A stretch of 64,000 nucleotides of DNA from Flagellimonas sp. S3867 (GCF_014698935.1 NZ_JACVMN010000002.1:186001-250000); one strand, 5' to 3'; shown: positions 15,741 through 24,528, counted from the stretch's first letter. The notes: generated by a model not told the origin, from the sequence alone. A program made the numbers and translations.

Positions 15741-16678
15741 AACACTATCGTTCTATAAACGACATCGATAATCTTTCTGAATGGGTTAAAGAGGCTAGAG
15801 CTTTGAAGGCAGCCCCTAAAAAATTTGATGCTCTTGGTGAAGGCAAAACCATTTGCCTTTTGTTTTTCAACAATTCGTTGCGAACACGATTAAGCACTCA
15901 AAAAGCAGCCATGAATTTGGGAATGGATGTGATGGTCATGAATTTTGGCAATGAAGGTTGGACTTTGGAGTATGGCGATGGTACCGTCATGAATCAAGGA
16001 ACGTCGGAACATATTAAAGAAGCGGCCCAAGTAGTTTCGCAGTTTTGTGATGTTGTAGCAATTAGAGCTTTTGCCAAATTGGAGGATAAAACGAGAGACG
16101 AGGCCGAAGAGGTTTTAACTGGATTTACCAAATACACTTCAATTCCCATTATAAATATGGAAAGTTCTGTTGCACATCCTTTGCAAGCTTTGGCGGATGC
16201 CATTACTTTAGCAGAAAACAAGACCACCTCCAAACCCAAAGTGGTTTTATCTTGGGCACCGCATCCGAAGGCATTACCTCATGCCGTGGCCAATTCATTT
16301 GTAACAATGATGCAGTTGCAAGAAGCTGATTTCGTTATTACACACCCCAAAGGTTATGAATTGAATCCTGAAATAACCAAAGAATGTACAATTGAATATG
16401 ATCAGGAAAAGGCGCTGGAAAATGCAGACTTTGTTTATGTGAAAAACTGGACTAGTTATTCAGATTATGGAAAGGTTTTGCAGCAAGATTCGAATTGGAT
16501 GATGACTGCGAAAAAGTTGGGCAAGGCCAAGTTTATGCACTGTTTACCTGTTCGAAGAAATGTAGTGGTTGAAGATGCCGTTTTAGATGGCGGCCAATCT
16601 TTAGTGATTGAACAAGCAAATAATCGAACGTACTCAGCTCAAATTGTATTAAAGAAAATTTTGGAATCCATAAAGTAA
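15737..16678 (+). CDS. argF': N-acylornithine carbamoyltransferase, predicted N-succinylornithine specific (SOTCase)
   Basis: A 313-residue transcarbamylase of the Bacteroidota/Xanthomonas type that acts on acylated ornithine instead of ornithine. The carbamoyl-phosphate loop is FFNNSLRTRLSTQ (residues 43-55), HPLQALADA follows near residue 148, and MHCLPVRRN lies near residue 269. The specificity position known from Bacteroides fragilis (Pro90, succinyl form) versus Xanthomonas (Glu92, acetyl form) falls in MNQGTSEHIKEA and is Ser90 here. As I recall, replacing the Glu by Ser, Pro, Ala or Val makes the enzyme use N-succinylornithine. I therefore predict a succinylated arginine pathway. The start overlaps proB (ATGA). 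Confidence 0.93.
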   Translation: MKHYRSINDIDNLSEWVKEARALKAAPKKFDALGEGKTICLLFFNNSLRTRLSTQKAAMNLGMDVMVMNFGNEGWTLEYGDGTVMNQGTSEHIKEAAQVVSQFCDVVAIRAFAKLEDKTRDEAEEVLTGFTKYTSIPIINMESSVAHPLQALADAITLAENKTTSKPKVVLSWAPHPKALPHAVANSFVTMMQLQEADFVITHPKGYELNPEITKECTIEYDQEKALENADFVYVKNWTSYSDYGKVLQQDSNWMMTAKKLGKAKFMHCLPVRRNVVVEDAVLDGGQSLVIEQANNRTYSAQIVLKKILESIK

Positions 16679-16683
16679 GAGAA

Positions 16684-17433
16684 ATGGCAAAGTTAGTGGA
16701 CAAAGTGTGTATTGTAACAGGCGCTACCAGTGGTATGGGAAAGGGCATTGCAGAAACGTTATATGCTGAAGGAGCTAAGCTGATATTATCTGGACGCAAT
16801 ACAAAAAGAGGTAACAAATTATCTGAAAAACTAAAAGGTTCCGTATTTGTTCCTGGAGATGTTTCTCAACCCGAGTACAATGAAAAATTGGTCAAAACCG
16901 CTATTGATCAATTCGGGAAGTTGGATGTACTATCCTTAAATGCCGGGGTTTTGGGATTGGGAAATGTGGTTGACCTTTCCGTTTCCGATTGGCGAAACAC
17001 TTTGGATGTCAACCTAAGTTCCATTTTCTACATTTCAAAATATGCCATTCCGCACCTTCAAAAAAGTGGGCAAGGTAACATTCTTATCAATGCATCAATA
17101 GCTGCTTTTAAGAGCTTTCCGAATCATCCTGCATATTGTGCCTCAAAAGCTGCAAGCATAGCTTTGATGAAACAAATGGCAGTTGAATACGCTCCTCAAA
17201 TAAGAGTTAATGCCATCTGTCCAGGACCTGTGGACACCCCGTTGATTTGGGATTCGGCCAAAGCCTTTGATAATCCTGAGGAAGCGGTACAAAACGCTGC
17301 AAATGCTACCCTTCTAAATAGATTGGGAACTCCGGAAGACATTGCAAAGTTGGCTCTTTTCTTAATTTCAGATGATTCTTCATGGATTACCGGAACAGCC
17401 ATGACCATTGATGGTGGAATACTAAACGCATAA
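16684..17433 (+). CDS. Short-chain dehydrogenase/reductase inserted in the arg operon
   Basis: A 249-residue classical SDR. It has the TGATSGMGKG nucleotide-binding motif (residues 13-22), LSLNAGVLG near residue 82, the catalytic Ser in NASIAAF (near residue 139), YCASK (Tyr/Lys pair) near residue 152, and the C-terminal SSWITGTAMTIDGG. It would catalyse an NAD(P)-dependent alcohol/ketone reaction. It starts five bases after argF' and ends one base before argB, so it belongs to the operon transcript, but no arginine or proline step is left for an SDR. It is either a passenger or performs an unrecognised side reaction. Confidence 0.9.
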   Translation: MAKLVDKVCIVTGATSGMGKGIAETLYAEGAKLILSGRNTKRGNKLSEKLKGSVFVPGDVSQPEYNEKLVKTAIDQFGKLDVLSLNAGVLGLGNVVDLSVSDWRNTLDVNLSSIFYISKYAIPHLQKSGQGNILINASIAAFKSFPNHPAYCASKAASIALMKQMAVEYAPQIRVNAICPGPVDTPLIWDSAKAFDNPEEAVQNAANATLLNRLGTPEDIAKLALFLISDDSSWITGTAMTIDGGILNA

Positions 17434-17434
17434 C

Positions 17435-18214
17435 ATGAAACACAAACTGTCCATAGTAAAAATAGGAGGGAACATTATCGAAGACCCAAAGGGTCTTACC
17501 CACCTATTGGGATTGTTCTCTAAACTCGACGGATACAAAATATTAGTGCACGGGGGAGGTAAAAAAGCTACTGAAATTGGAAATAAATTGGGAATTGAAG
17601 CCAAGATGATCAACGGTCGAAGAATTACTGATGCCCAAAGTTTGGATGTGGCAATCATGGTTTATGGTGGATTGGTAAGTAAGAAAATTACGGCCCAATT
17701 GCAGGCATTGGAATGCAACGCACTAGGTTTGAGCGGAGCGGATGCCAATGCCATACATGCCCACAAAAGACCTGTGAAAGAAGTTGATTTTGGTTGGGTC
17801 GGAGATGTTGACGAGGTAAATTCCAGAGGAATCACCAAACTATTACTGGCAGGTTTTACACCTGTGTTTTGTGCATTGACCCATGACGGCAAGGGTCAAT
17901 TGCTCAACACCAATGCCGATACTATTGCATCTGAATTGTCAATTGGTTTATCTGCAGAATTTGAGACTACTCTCTATTATTGTTTTGAAAAAAAAGGTGT
18001 CCTTCGAGATGTTGAAGATGAAAATTCAGTAATCCAGCATATTAATTCCAAAACATATGAAACACTTTTAGCTGATGGAATCATTGCCGATGGAATGCTT
18101 CCAAAAATGCACAATTGCTTTCATGCACTTCAAAATAATGTAAAGCAAGTTTGCATTGGTGACAGTGATATGTTGCTACAAACAACATCAAATTTTACGA
18201 CTTTAACGCTATGA
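17435..18214 (+). CDS. argB: N-acetylglutamate kinase (perhaps N-succinylglutamate kinase)
   Basis: A 259-residue amino-acid-kinase-fold ArgB, which phosphorylates the gamma-carboxyl of N-acylglutamate. The N-terminus gives VKIGGNIIEDP and VHGGGKKATEIGNKLG (the ATP/acylglutamate-binding glycine loop, residues about 36-52). GLSGADANAIHAHKR follows near residue 98 and LLNTNADTIASELS near residue 152. The short N-terminus lacks the extra helix of arginine-inhibited hexameric kinases, suggesting no direct allosteric inhibition by arginine and so a greater need for control of expression (inference). It overlaps argE by four bases. Confidence 0.94.
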   Translation: MKHKLSIVKIGGNIIEDPKGLTHLLGLFSKLDGYKILVHGGGKKATEIGNKLGIEAKMINGRRITDAQSLDVAIMVYGGLVSKKITAQLQALECNALGLSGADANAIHAHKRPVKEVDFGWVGDVDEVNSRGITKLLLAGFTPVFCALTHDGKGQLLNTNADTIASELSIGLSAEFETTLYYCFEKKGVLRDVEDENSVIQHINSKTYETLLADGIIADGMLPKMHNCFHALQNNVKQVCIGDSDMLLQTTSNFTTLTL

Positions 18215-19287
18215 AAATCGACCAAGGACACTTGACTCAAAAAGCTATTGAATTGCTGCAACAGCTAATATCCATTCCTTCCTTTTCTGGTGAAGAAGAC
18301 AAAACCGGCGACGCCATTGAAAACTGGTTAAGGGGTTTTGGGGTTGAAACGCAACGACAGTTCAACAATATATATGCTTTCAACAAACATTTTGACGAAA
18401 GTAAGCCCACGCTACTTCTAAATTCGCATCACGATACTGTAAAACCCAATTCCGCGTATACCAAAGACCCTTTTCTTCCGCATGTGGAAGATGGAAAACT
18501 ATATGGTCTGGGCAGTAATGATGCAGGCGGATGTTTGGTTTCGCTTTTGGCCACTTTCGTCCATTTTTATAAACAGGAGAATTTAAGTCATAATATCATT
18601 ATGGCAGCAACGGCGGAGGAAGAGAACGCTGGCAAAAAAAGTTTAAGGGCACTTTTACCCATTCTTCCAAGCATTGAAGTTGCGGTTGTTGGCGAACCTA
18701 CATTGATGAATTTGGCCATCGCCGAAAAAGGATTGATCGTATTTGATGCTGTTGTAGAAGGAACACCCTCCCATGCCGCACATCCGAACGGAAATAATTC
18801 CATCTACAATACCATAGAAGTACTTGATTGGTTTAAAAATTGCTCATTTGAGAAAGAATCAGAAGCTCTTGGAAAAGTAAAATTGACGGTAACCCAGATC
18901 AATGCCGGAAATCAACATAATGTTGTACCGGCTAAAGTTGATTTGGTGGTGGATGTTCGGGTTAACGATCGCTATTCCAACAAAGAAATTACGGATATAT
19001 TGGAAAAGGAAGCTCCGTGTAAAATGACACCACGCTCACTTCGATTAAATTCGTCGGCCATTGACCCTAACCATGATTTGGTCAAAAGTGGAATCGGTCT
19101 TGGCAGAAACACTTACGGCTCTCCTACCTTGTCAGATCAGGCAGCCTTAAGCTGCCAATCAGTAAAGTTAGGTCCAGGTGATAGCACTCGCTCCCATTCA
19201 GCAGATGAATTTATATATGTAAATGAAATTGAAGAAGGAATAGATTTGTATATCAAAATTCTTTCAGGATTTTTGATAGGAACATAA
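18211..19287 (+). CDS. argE: M20 family N-acylornithine/N-acylcitrulline deacylase
   Basis: A 358-residue zinc-dependent M20 peptidase. Metal ligands are visible: LLLNSHHDTVKP (near residue 69, His and catalytic Asp), GLGSNDAGG (near residue 98, bridging Asp), ATAEEENAG (near residue 133, base Glu and ligand Glu), VGEPT (near residue 160) and the last His in RSHSADEFI (near residue 329). In Bacteroidota, where carbamoylation happens on acylated ornithine, this enzyme removes the acyl group from acyl-citrulline. Given Ser90 in the transcarbamylase, its substrate would be N-succinylcitrulline. It overlaps argB and is followed after 11 bases by the ACT-domain gene. Confidence 0.9.
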   Translation: MKIDQGHLTQKAIELLQQLISIPSFSGEEDKTGDAIENWLRGFGVETQRQFNNIYAFNKHFDESKPTLLLNSHHDTVKPNSAYTKDPFLPHVEDGKLYGLGSNDAGGCLVSLLATFVHFYKQENLSHNIIMAATAEEENAGKKSLRALLPILPSIEVAVVGEPTLMNLAIAEKGLIVFDAVVEGTPSHAAHPNGNNSIYNTIEVLDWFKNCSFEKESEALGKVKLTVTQINAGNQHNVVPAKVDLVVDVRVNDRYSNKEITDILEKEAPCKMTPRSLRLNSSAIDPNHDLVKSGIGLGRNTYGSPTLSDQAALSCQSVKLGPGDSTRSHSADEFIYVNEIEEGIDLYIKILSGFLIGT

Positions 19288-19298
19288 CAATTACAACT

Positions 19299-19709
19299 AT
19301 GTCAGGAGAAACCGATTTATCGACCATATTGTCTAAAATGCAACCCGTTCTTAATGAAGGTGATTATGTTTTTGTGAGCGTGGACCACTCGTATCCTTTG
19401 GATATCTCCTTTGTTCATGGCACTTTTAAAGAAAAAGAAGGTACAACTCTCATACTAAAAAGGGAAAAGGCAGATGATTTGGGCCTGAAATACGCCTATG
19501 TAGCTTCATGTATTACATTAAACATACACTCGGCGCTAGAAGCTGTTGGTTTTACAGCAGCTATTTCCAATACCCTTGCCAATAATGGAATAAGTTGCAA
19601 TGTGGTCGCCGCATTTTACCACGACCATATTTTTGTAGACAAACAAGACGCCAATGACGCCATGGAAGTTTTGCTGGGATTAATGAACCTTTACAATCAA
19701 AAAAAATGA
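19299..19709 (+). CDS. ACT-domain-containing protein of the arg operon
   Basis: A 136-residue protein consisting of two ACT-like halves (the ACT_7/DUF2241-like and CASTOR-type arrangement). Visible pieces are YVFVSVDHSYPLD near residue 27, AYVASCITLNIHSALEAVGFTAAISNTLANNGISCNVVAAFYHDHIFV across residues about 66-112, and a helix DANDAMEVLLGL. ACT domains bind amino acids. It lies between argE and argH and overlaps argH by four bases, so it is a good candidate for an amino-acid sensor, perhaps of arginine, that modulates an enzyme of the operon. No enzyme domain is attached. Family call is good; the ligand is inferred. Confidence 0.8.
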   Translation: MSGETDLSTILSKMQPVLNEGDYVFVSVDHSYPLDISFVHGTFKEKEGTTLILKREKADDLGLKYAYVASCITLNIHSALEAVGFTAAISNTLANNGISCNVVAAFYHDHIFVDKQDANDAMEVLLGLMNLYNQKK

Positions 19710-20977
19710 AACTCTGGGACAAAGGATTTAGTACCGATAAAAAAATAGATCATTTCACCGTAGGTAACGATCGTGAGCTGGATTTGCTTTTGGCCAAATA
19801 CGATGTGATCGCATCTAAAGCACATGCCAAAATGTTGGGCAAGGTTGGATTGATTTCCGAAGAAGAAACCGAAGAATTGATCAAGGAATTGGACAAAATT
19901 GCCCATTGTATCGAGGATGGCGTATTTACAATTGAGGATGATTTTGAGGATATGCACTCCAAAATTGAATTTGTTCTCACCCAAAGACTTGGCGATACCG
20001 GCAAAAAAATCCATACTGCAAGGTCTAGAAACGACCAGGTTTTGGTGGCCATGCAACTCTATCTGAAAAATGAGTTGACAGAAATAAAAAATGAGGTCAA
20101 ATCCCTTTTTGATCTATTACTTGACCTGGCCGAACAACACCAATCCGTTTTGCTGCCTGGCTATACCCATTTACAAATTGCGATGCCTTCTTCTTTTGGA
20201 CTCTGGTTTTCTGCCTATGCCGAAAGTTTGGTAGATGATCTGTACTTTGTACAGGCAGCCTATAAAATTGCGGATCAAAATCCTTTGGGGAGTGCGGCCG
20301 GTTATGGTAGTTCGTTTCCTATTGACAGAAGCTTCACAACGGCCGAAATGGGCTTTGATACTCTAAAATACAATGTTGTCGCGGCCCAGATGGGCCGGGG
20401 AAAAGCGGAAAAAGCAACAGCTCTGGGCATATCGAGTATAGCAGCTACCCTATCCAAATTGGCCATGGATATTTGTTTGTATATGAGTCAAAATTTTGAC
20501 TTTATTTCTTTTCCTGATGAACTAACCACGGGCAGTAGCATTATGCCACACAAGAAAAATCCAGATGTTTTTGAGTTGATTCGGGGAAAATGCAATAAAA
20601 TTCAGTCCATTCCCAATCAATTGACCCTAATAACCAATAACCTGCCCAGTGGATACCATAGAGATTTGCAATTGGTGAAAGAGGTTATTGTACCCGCAAT
20701 CCAAGATACCAAAGCCTGTTTAGAAATGATGGTTTTCGGTTTGAAGGAAATCCAAGTGAACACCAAAATTCTAGATGACCCAAAGTATGACTATTTATTT
20801 AGTGTGGATACGTTGAACGAATTGGTGAAAAATGGTATGCCGTTCCGGGATGCGTACAAATCTATGGGCAAGGATATTGAGGAGGGTACCTTTACACCTA
20901 AAAAAGATATTGACCATTCCCATGAGGGCAGTTTGGGGAATTTATGTTTGGATGAAATCCGAAAAAAAATGGAATGA
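19706..20977 (+). CDS. argH: Argininosuccinate lyase
   Basis: A 423-residue ArgH of the fumarase/aspartase superfamily that splits argininosuccinate into arginine and fumarate, the last arginine step. It starts KLWDKGFSTDKKIDHFTVGND. DMHSKIEFVLTQ and HTARSRNDQV lie near residues 83-112, GYTHLQIAMP near residue 152 (His-Thr catalytic pair), and the signature TGSSIMPHKKNPDVFEL near residue 275 carries the catalytic Ser. It is slightly shorter than E. coli ArgH (457) but has all active-site segments. It overlaps the ACT gene upstream and the GNAT gene downstream by four bases each. Confidence 0.96.
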   Translation: MKLWDKGFSTDKKIDHFTVGNDRELDLLLAKYDVIASKAHAKMLGKVGLISEEETEELIKELDKIAHCIEDGVFTIEDDFEDMHSKIEFVLTQRLGDTGKKIHTARSRNDQVLVAMQLYLKNELTEIKNEVKSLFDLLLDLAEQHQSVLLPGYTHLQIAMPSSFGLWFSAYAESLVDDLYFVQAAYKIADQNPLGSAAGYGSSFPIDRSFTTAEMGFDTLKYNVVAAQMGRGKAEKATALGISSIAATLSKLAMDICLYMSQNFDFISFPDELTTGSSIMPHKKNPDVFELIRGKCNKIQSIPNQLTLITNNLPSGYHRDLQLVKEVIVPAIQDTKACLEMMVFGLKEIQVNTKILDDPKYDYLFSVDTLNELVKNGMPFRDAYKSMGKDIEEGTFTPKKDIDHSHEGSLGNLCLDEIRKKME

Positions 20978-21765
20978 TGAATTTCATCAAAACTGATATT
21001 ACAGATACAATCCAAAGTTTTAGAGCTAGGTTGTACCGCAGCCTTAAATCTCCAATTGATGCAATGTGGGAGTTACTGTACATTGCATCATCCCAACATT
21101 ATTTGATATCAAATAATGGAGTAACTATCGGGTATTGCTGCATCGATAGCGAAGAATCATTACTGCAAATATACCTCAAGGATGAATTCCGGTCTAACAT
21201 GAACAATGTGATACAAGAACTGATTACATCTAAGATGATTGGCTCTGCAAGTCTTAGCACAAATGAGCCCATGGCCTTCAACTCATGTTTGCTGAACGCA
21301 AAGTCACAACAAGCAAATACCTTTTGTTTCGAACACAATAACAAGGCTATGGAAATTAATTCCAATCGTAACGTTGAAGCGGTTACATCCAATGATATCC
21401 CTACTATTAAATTGTTTTTGAAAGAACAAATAGGCATGGATGATACTTTTGGTTACACGGAAAACCTTGTTTCCAGAAAAGAAATATATCTGGTAAAAGA
21501 AGAAGATATAATAGTCGCAACCAGCGAATGTCGAATTAGTGACACTCAACCTGACATAGCCGATTTAGGCATTATTGTAAACCGCTCATTTCAAGGAAAA
21601 GGGATTGCCACACAGGTATTGCAACAACAGGTAAACAGAGTTTTAAAATTAGGAAGAAAACCTATTTGCTCTACCACTTTTGATAATAAGGCATCTCAAA
21701 GAGCAATTGAAAAAGCAGGGTTTTATTGCTCGAATATCATCTTCGATTTTTCTTTCACCGCTTAA
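20974..21765 (+). CDS. GNAT-family acetyltransferase at the end of the arg operon
   Basis: A 263-residue protein with a recognisable GNAT domain in the C-terminal half: DLGIIVNRSFQGKGIATQVLQQQV (near residue 194, acetyl-CoA loop FQGKGIAT), then STTFDNKASQRAIEKAGFYC. The N-terminal half (residues 1-125) resembles a decayed or divergent second GNAT-like fold and was not recognised. It overlaps argH by four bases (ATGATGA, two candidate Met codons), so it is translationally coupled. rsgA starts eight bases after its stop. As a second acyltransferase in the operon it might acylate an amino acid or protein, and it is a less likely alternative for the missing acyl-glutamate synthase. Confidence 0.75.
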   Translation: MMNFIKTDITDTIQSFRARLYRSLKSPIDAMWELLYIASSQHYLISNNGVTIGYCCIDSEESLLQIYLKDEFRSNMNNVIQELITSKMIGSASLSTNEPMAFNSCLLNAKSQQANTFCFEHNNKAMEINSNRNVEAVTSNDIPTIKLFLKEQIGMDDTFGYTENLVSRKEIYLVKEEDIIVATSECRISDTQPDIADLGIIVNRSFQGKGIATQVLQQQVNRVLKLGRKPICSTTFDNKASQRAIEKAGFYCSNIIFDFSFTA

Positions 21766-21773
21766 AAAAAAAG

Positions 21774-22838
21774 ATGACTTTAGAAGATTTAGGATACAAT
21801 ACCGATTTCGAAGAATCCCGAAAGAAACAAAATCTAGATTCCTTTGGTGTTGGCAGAGTTATCTTATTACATAGAGATCGGTATACCGTAAAAACCGAAT
21901 CAAACGAATTTGATTGTGAACTCGTTGGAAATTTAAGATTCACTGTCACTGACAAGAGCGAATTACCTGCTGTTGGAGATTGGGTTTCGATTTCAGAATA
22001 TGATGATGGCAAAGCCTTGATTCATGCAGTACTTCCGAGGAATTCAATTTTAGAAAGAAAAGCGGTTGGCAAGTCAGGACAAACTCAAGTTATTGCAACA
22101 AATATTGATTTTGGACTTATCGTTCAATCCGTCAATAGGGATTTTAATATCAATCGACTCGAGCGATACTTAACTATTTGCAATACCGCTAAAATTGAAC
22201 CTATTATTCTTCTGAGTAAAATCGATTTAATTAAGAAGCAGAGATTAGAAGAATTGTTAGTTCAAGTACGGGAGAGAATTAAAAATGTCCCCGTAATAGC
22301 AATTAGCAATCAATCCAAAATGGGGATTGATGAAATTAACTCCAAGTTGATTAGGGGCAAAACTTATTGCTTATTGGGGTCTTCAGGCGTTGGAAAATCT
22401 ACACTAATCAACACTATAATTGGAGAAAAGTTGATGGAAACGGGTGTAATTAGTGAGGGTATAGACCGAGGAAAGCATGTAACTACACATAGGGAATTGA
22501 TTGTTTTTGAAAACGGTGTTCTAATCGACAATCCAGGAATGAGAGAAGTTGGCATAACTGACGCTTCTGATGGATTTGAAATGACATTTGAGGATATATT
22601 GAATCTCGCACAAGATTGCAAATACAATGACTGCACTCACAGCAATGAAGATGGGTGTGCAGTATTGACTGCTTTAGAAAATGATACATTAAATTCTGAA
22701 TTGTACGAGAACTTCCTGAAGATGGAAAAAGAACGAATGCATTTTGAATCGAATGCTCAGGAAAGAAAAAAGAAGGGTAAAGACCTAGGGAAATTGATAA
22801 AAAGGATTAAGAAACAAAGAAGAAATAATAAATTCTAA
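21774..22838 (+). CDS. rsgA: Ribosome small-subunit-dependent GTPase A
   Basis: A 354-residue RsgA/YjeQ, a circularly permuted GTPase that helps mature the 30S subunit. An N-terminal OB fold precedes the permuted G motifs: LLSKIDLI (G4, near residue 143), then GSSGVGKSTL (P-loop, near residue 202), then DNPGMREVG (G3, near residue 252). The C-terminal zinc-binding element is CKYNDCTHSNEDGC (near residue 282). I chose ATG 21774 (MTLEDLGYN); an upstream in-frame start at 21726 would extend into the GNAT gene. It is eight bases downstream of the GNAT, so it is probably read through from the arg operon, though its function is unrelated. Confidence 0.93.
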   Translation: MTLEDLGYNTDFEESRKKQNLDSFGVGRVILLHRDRYTVKTESNEFDCELVGNLRFTVTDKSELPAVGDWVSISEYDDGKALIHAVLPRNSILERKAVGKSGQTQVIATNIDFGLIVQSVNRDFNINRLERYLTICNTAKIEPIILLSKIDLIKKQRLEELLVQVRERIKNVPVIAISNQSKMGIDEINSKLIRGKTYCLLGSSGVGKSTLINTIIGEKLMETGVISEGIDRGKHVTTHRELIVFENGVLIDNPGMREVGITDASDGFEMTFEDILNLAQDCKYNDCTHSNEDGCAVLTALENDTLNSELYENFLKMEKERMHFESNAQERKKKGKDLGKLIKRIKKQRRNNKF

Positions 22839-22865
22839 GTTCAACAACGATATGTGCTGGGCATT

Positions 22866-22939
22866 GCATCCTTAGGGATGCTCTAACAGCGCTCACAAAC
22901 CAATAAGAGTAACCAAAACCACACTTAATTTTATTGGTT
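22866..22939. repeat. Two inverted repeats after rsgA
   Basis: A perfect 6-bp stem GCATCC/GGATGC with a TTAG loop (22866-22881) is followed by AACCAATAA (22898-22906) paired with TTATTGGTT (22931-22939). Neither is followed by a T-run. They may form the transcript end of the arginine-proline operon. Confidence 0.4.
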
Positions 22940-23032
22940 CCTCTGAATGATATACTCCGATACTTTAGGTTACCGTGTAGGCCAAAAAGTACTTCTTTGT
23001 GATAATCCTCTTTTTATTAGTAGTTTTCAGTA

Positions 23033-23968
23033 ATGAACGATACGGATTACTTTGCCCATCTCTATGAAATAGCGAGTCACCTTAACAAGGAATTTTCCCT
23101 GCATTCTGCGCTTCGTATTTCGTTGGAGAAAATGGTGGAAATTCTTGATATGCGCACGGGTTGGATCTGGCTTACGGAGCCCGATAACAAATCGGTATAT
23201 TTAGCGGCCACCCATAATCTACCCCCAGCATTAAGTAATCATCCCGAGCGTTTGTCTGGTGGGTGTTATTGCATAAATCAATATCTGTCTGACGATATAG
23301 ACCAGGCCACAAACATCAGCGAGATTGCTTGTACGAGATTGAAGGATATTAGCTCGGGTACCGAAGGGCTTAAATTTCATGCAACAATTCCTATCATCAT
23401 TAATAACCAAAAGGTAGGACTCATTAATTTACTTAGTGGAGAAACCCGAAAACTAACCGAAAAGGAGCTAACCATTCTTAACACTGTTAGCGAATTGGTG
23501 GGAACCGCAATTCAGCGTACTCGATTGCAACAATCCTTTGGGAACAAAAGTGCAGAATCAAGCTCCAACATGCCTCAAATACTACATCGGGTTTTCGCTC
23601 CTAAAATCGAGGCCATTATCTCCTATCTTGAAAGTGCCAAGAGCGATACGGCCAAGGTGACGGAGGCCCACAAAAGAACTGTATCTCTTCAAAAACAATT
23701 AAAAATACTGCTCAAGGAAACTGCGCAGTATGAAGAACGTACCTCACAAAATGAGTTAAATTATCCTGAGCTACCTCTTACAAAACGCGAATTGGAAGTA
23801 CTAACACTCATAAAAAAGGGGCTTACCAATGAACAAATAGGCAATCAACTGTACATCACGGAACGAACCGTGAAATTTCATGTTACCGCAATCCTTTCCA
23901 AACTTCATGCGGACAATAGAACAGAAGCGGTGGATATTGCCTTAAAACGTGGGCTTTTTGGTGTCTAA
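23033..23968 (+). CDS. GAF-domain LuxR-type transcriptional regulator
   Basis: A 311-residue regulator with two parts. Residues about 20-165 form a GAF domain (LHSALRISLEKMVEILDMRTGWIWL, then GGCYCINQYL and IPIIINNQKVGLINLLSGETRKLTEKE), a sensor fold for small ligands, light or redox that here includes several Cys (GGCYC). Residues about 245-305 are a LuxR/GerE helix-turn-helix, with LTKRELEVLTLIKKG, TNEQIGNQLYITERTVKFHV and ILSKLHADNRTEAV. It has no receiver domain. It is monocistronic, and its target may be the VOC gene 113 bases downstream on the same strand (inference from position). Confidence 0.9.
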   Translation: MNDTDYFAHLYEIASHLNKEFSLHSALRISLEKMVEILDMRTGWIWLTEPDNKSVYLAATHNLPPALSNHPERLSGGCYCINQYLSDDIDQATNISEIACTRLKDISSGTEGLKFHATIPIIINNQKVGLINLLSGETRKLTEKELTILNTVSELVGTAIQRTRLQQSFGNKSAESSSNMPQILHRVFAPKIEAIISYLESAKSDTAKVTEAHKRTVSLQKQLKILLKETAQYEERTSQNELNYPELPLTKRELEVLTLIKKGLTNEQIGNQLYITERTVKFHVTAILSKLHADNRTEAVDIALKRGLFGV

Positions 23969-24081
23969 ACCGTCATTAAATTTATACCTGTACTTAAGTA
24001 CAGCTCACTTTCTGTACTTAGGTTCGTTTTACACGTCATTTTCTCTTCTGACCTTTGTAATTCACTAAAACACAAAATATT

Positions 24082-24516
24082 ATGAAAACACGGAATATAT
24101 ATTTAGAACATGCGAACATCACCGTGAATAACCTACAGGAGTCCATAAATTTCTTTCAAACTGCTTTCCCCCATTTTAGGATAAGAGGAGGTGGCAATGA
24201 AACAAGGGAATGGGTCCATCTTGGCGATGAAGACACCTACATCGCCATTAATCAAGCCAAGTACAGCGATTTAAAAATTGACAAAAACTATGATAAAATT
24301 GGAATAAACCACATCGGTTTTGTAGTCCAGGATGTAGAGGAAATAGCCAATAATTTGCTAAACGCAGGGTACAAACGGGATTTTCCGAAAGAGGTTGAGC
24401 AATTTAGAATCCGAGATTACTTTGCCGATACCGATGGAAACCAATTTGAGTTTGTACAATACCTAAGTGAGGTTCCTGAAGAGCGGAACAGCTACCAAAA
24501 ACAAGTTACAGTATAA
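24082..24516 (+). CDS. VOC (glyoxalase/bleomycin-resistance) family protein
   Basis: A 144-residue vicinal-oxygen-chelate protein of two beta-alpha-beta-beta-beta units. EHANITVNNLQESINFFQTAFP (residues 9-30) opens the first and HIGFVVQDVEEIANNLLNAGYK (near residue 76) the second, ending with the ADTDGNQFEFVQYL signature (near residue 115). His and Glu residues at the expected metal positions are present (EHANITV, NHIGFVV, FEFVQ). The reaction could be lyase, dioxygenase or drug binding and cannot be set from sequence. It lies just after the GAF-LuxR regulator and converges on the pseudouridine synthase with 12 bases between. Confidence 0.85.
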   Translation: MKTRNIYLEHANITVNNLQESINFFQTAFPHFRIRGGGNETREWVHLGDEDTYIAINQAKYSDLKIDKNYDKIGINHIGFVVQDVEEIANNLLNAGYKRDFPKEVEQFRIRDYFADTDGNQFEFVQYLSEVPEERNSYQKQVTV

Positions 24517-24528
24517 TCAAAAAGCGAA

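Noticed and set aside
23969..24081. Possible -33/-7 promoter (TGACCTTTG) for the VOC gene
   Set aside because: The match to TAnnTTTG is off at the TA step and no TTG element is clear; too weak to list as a feature.
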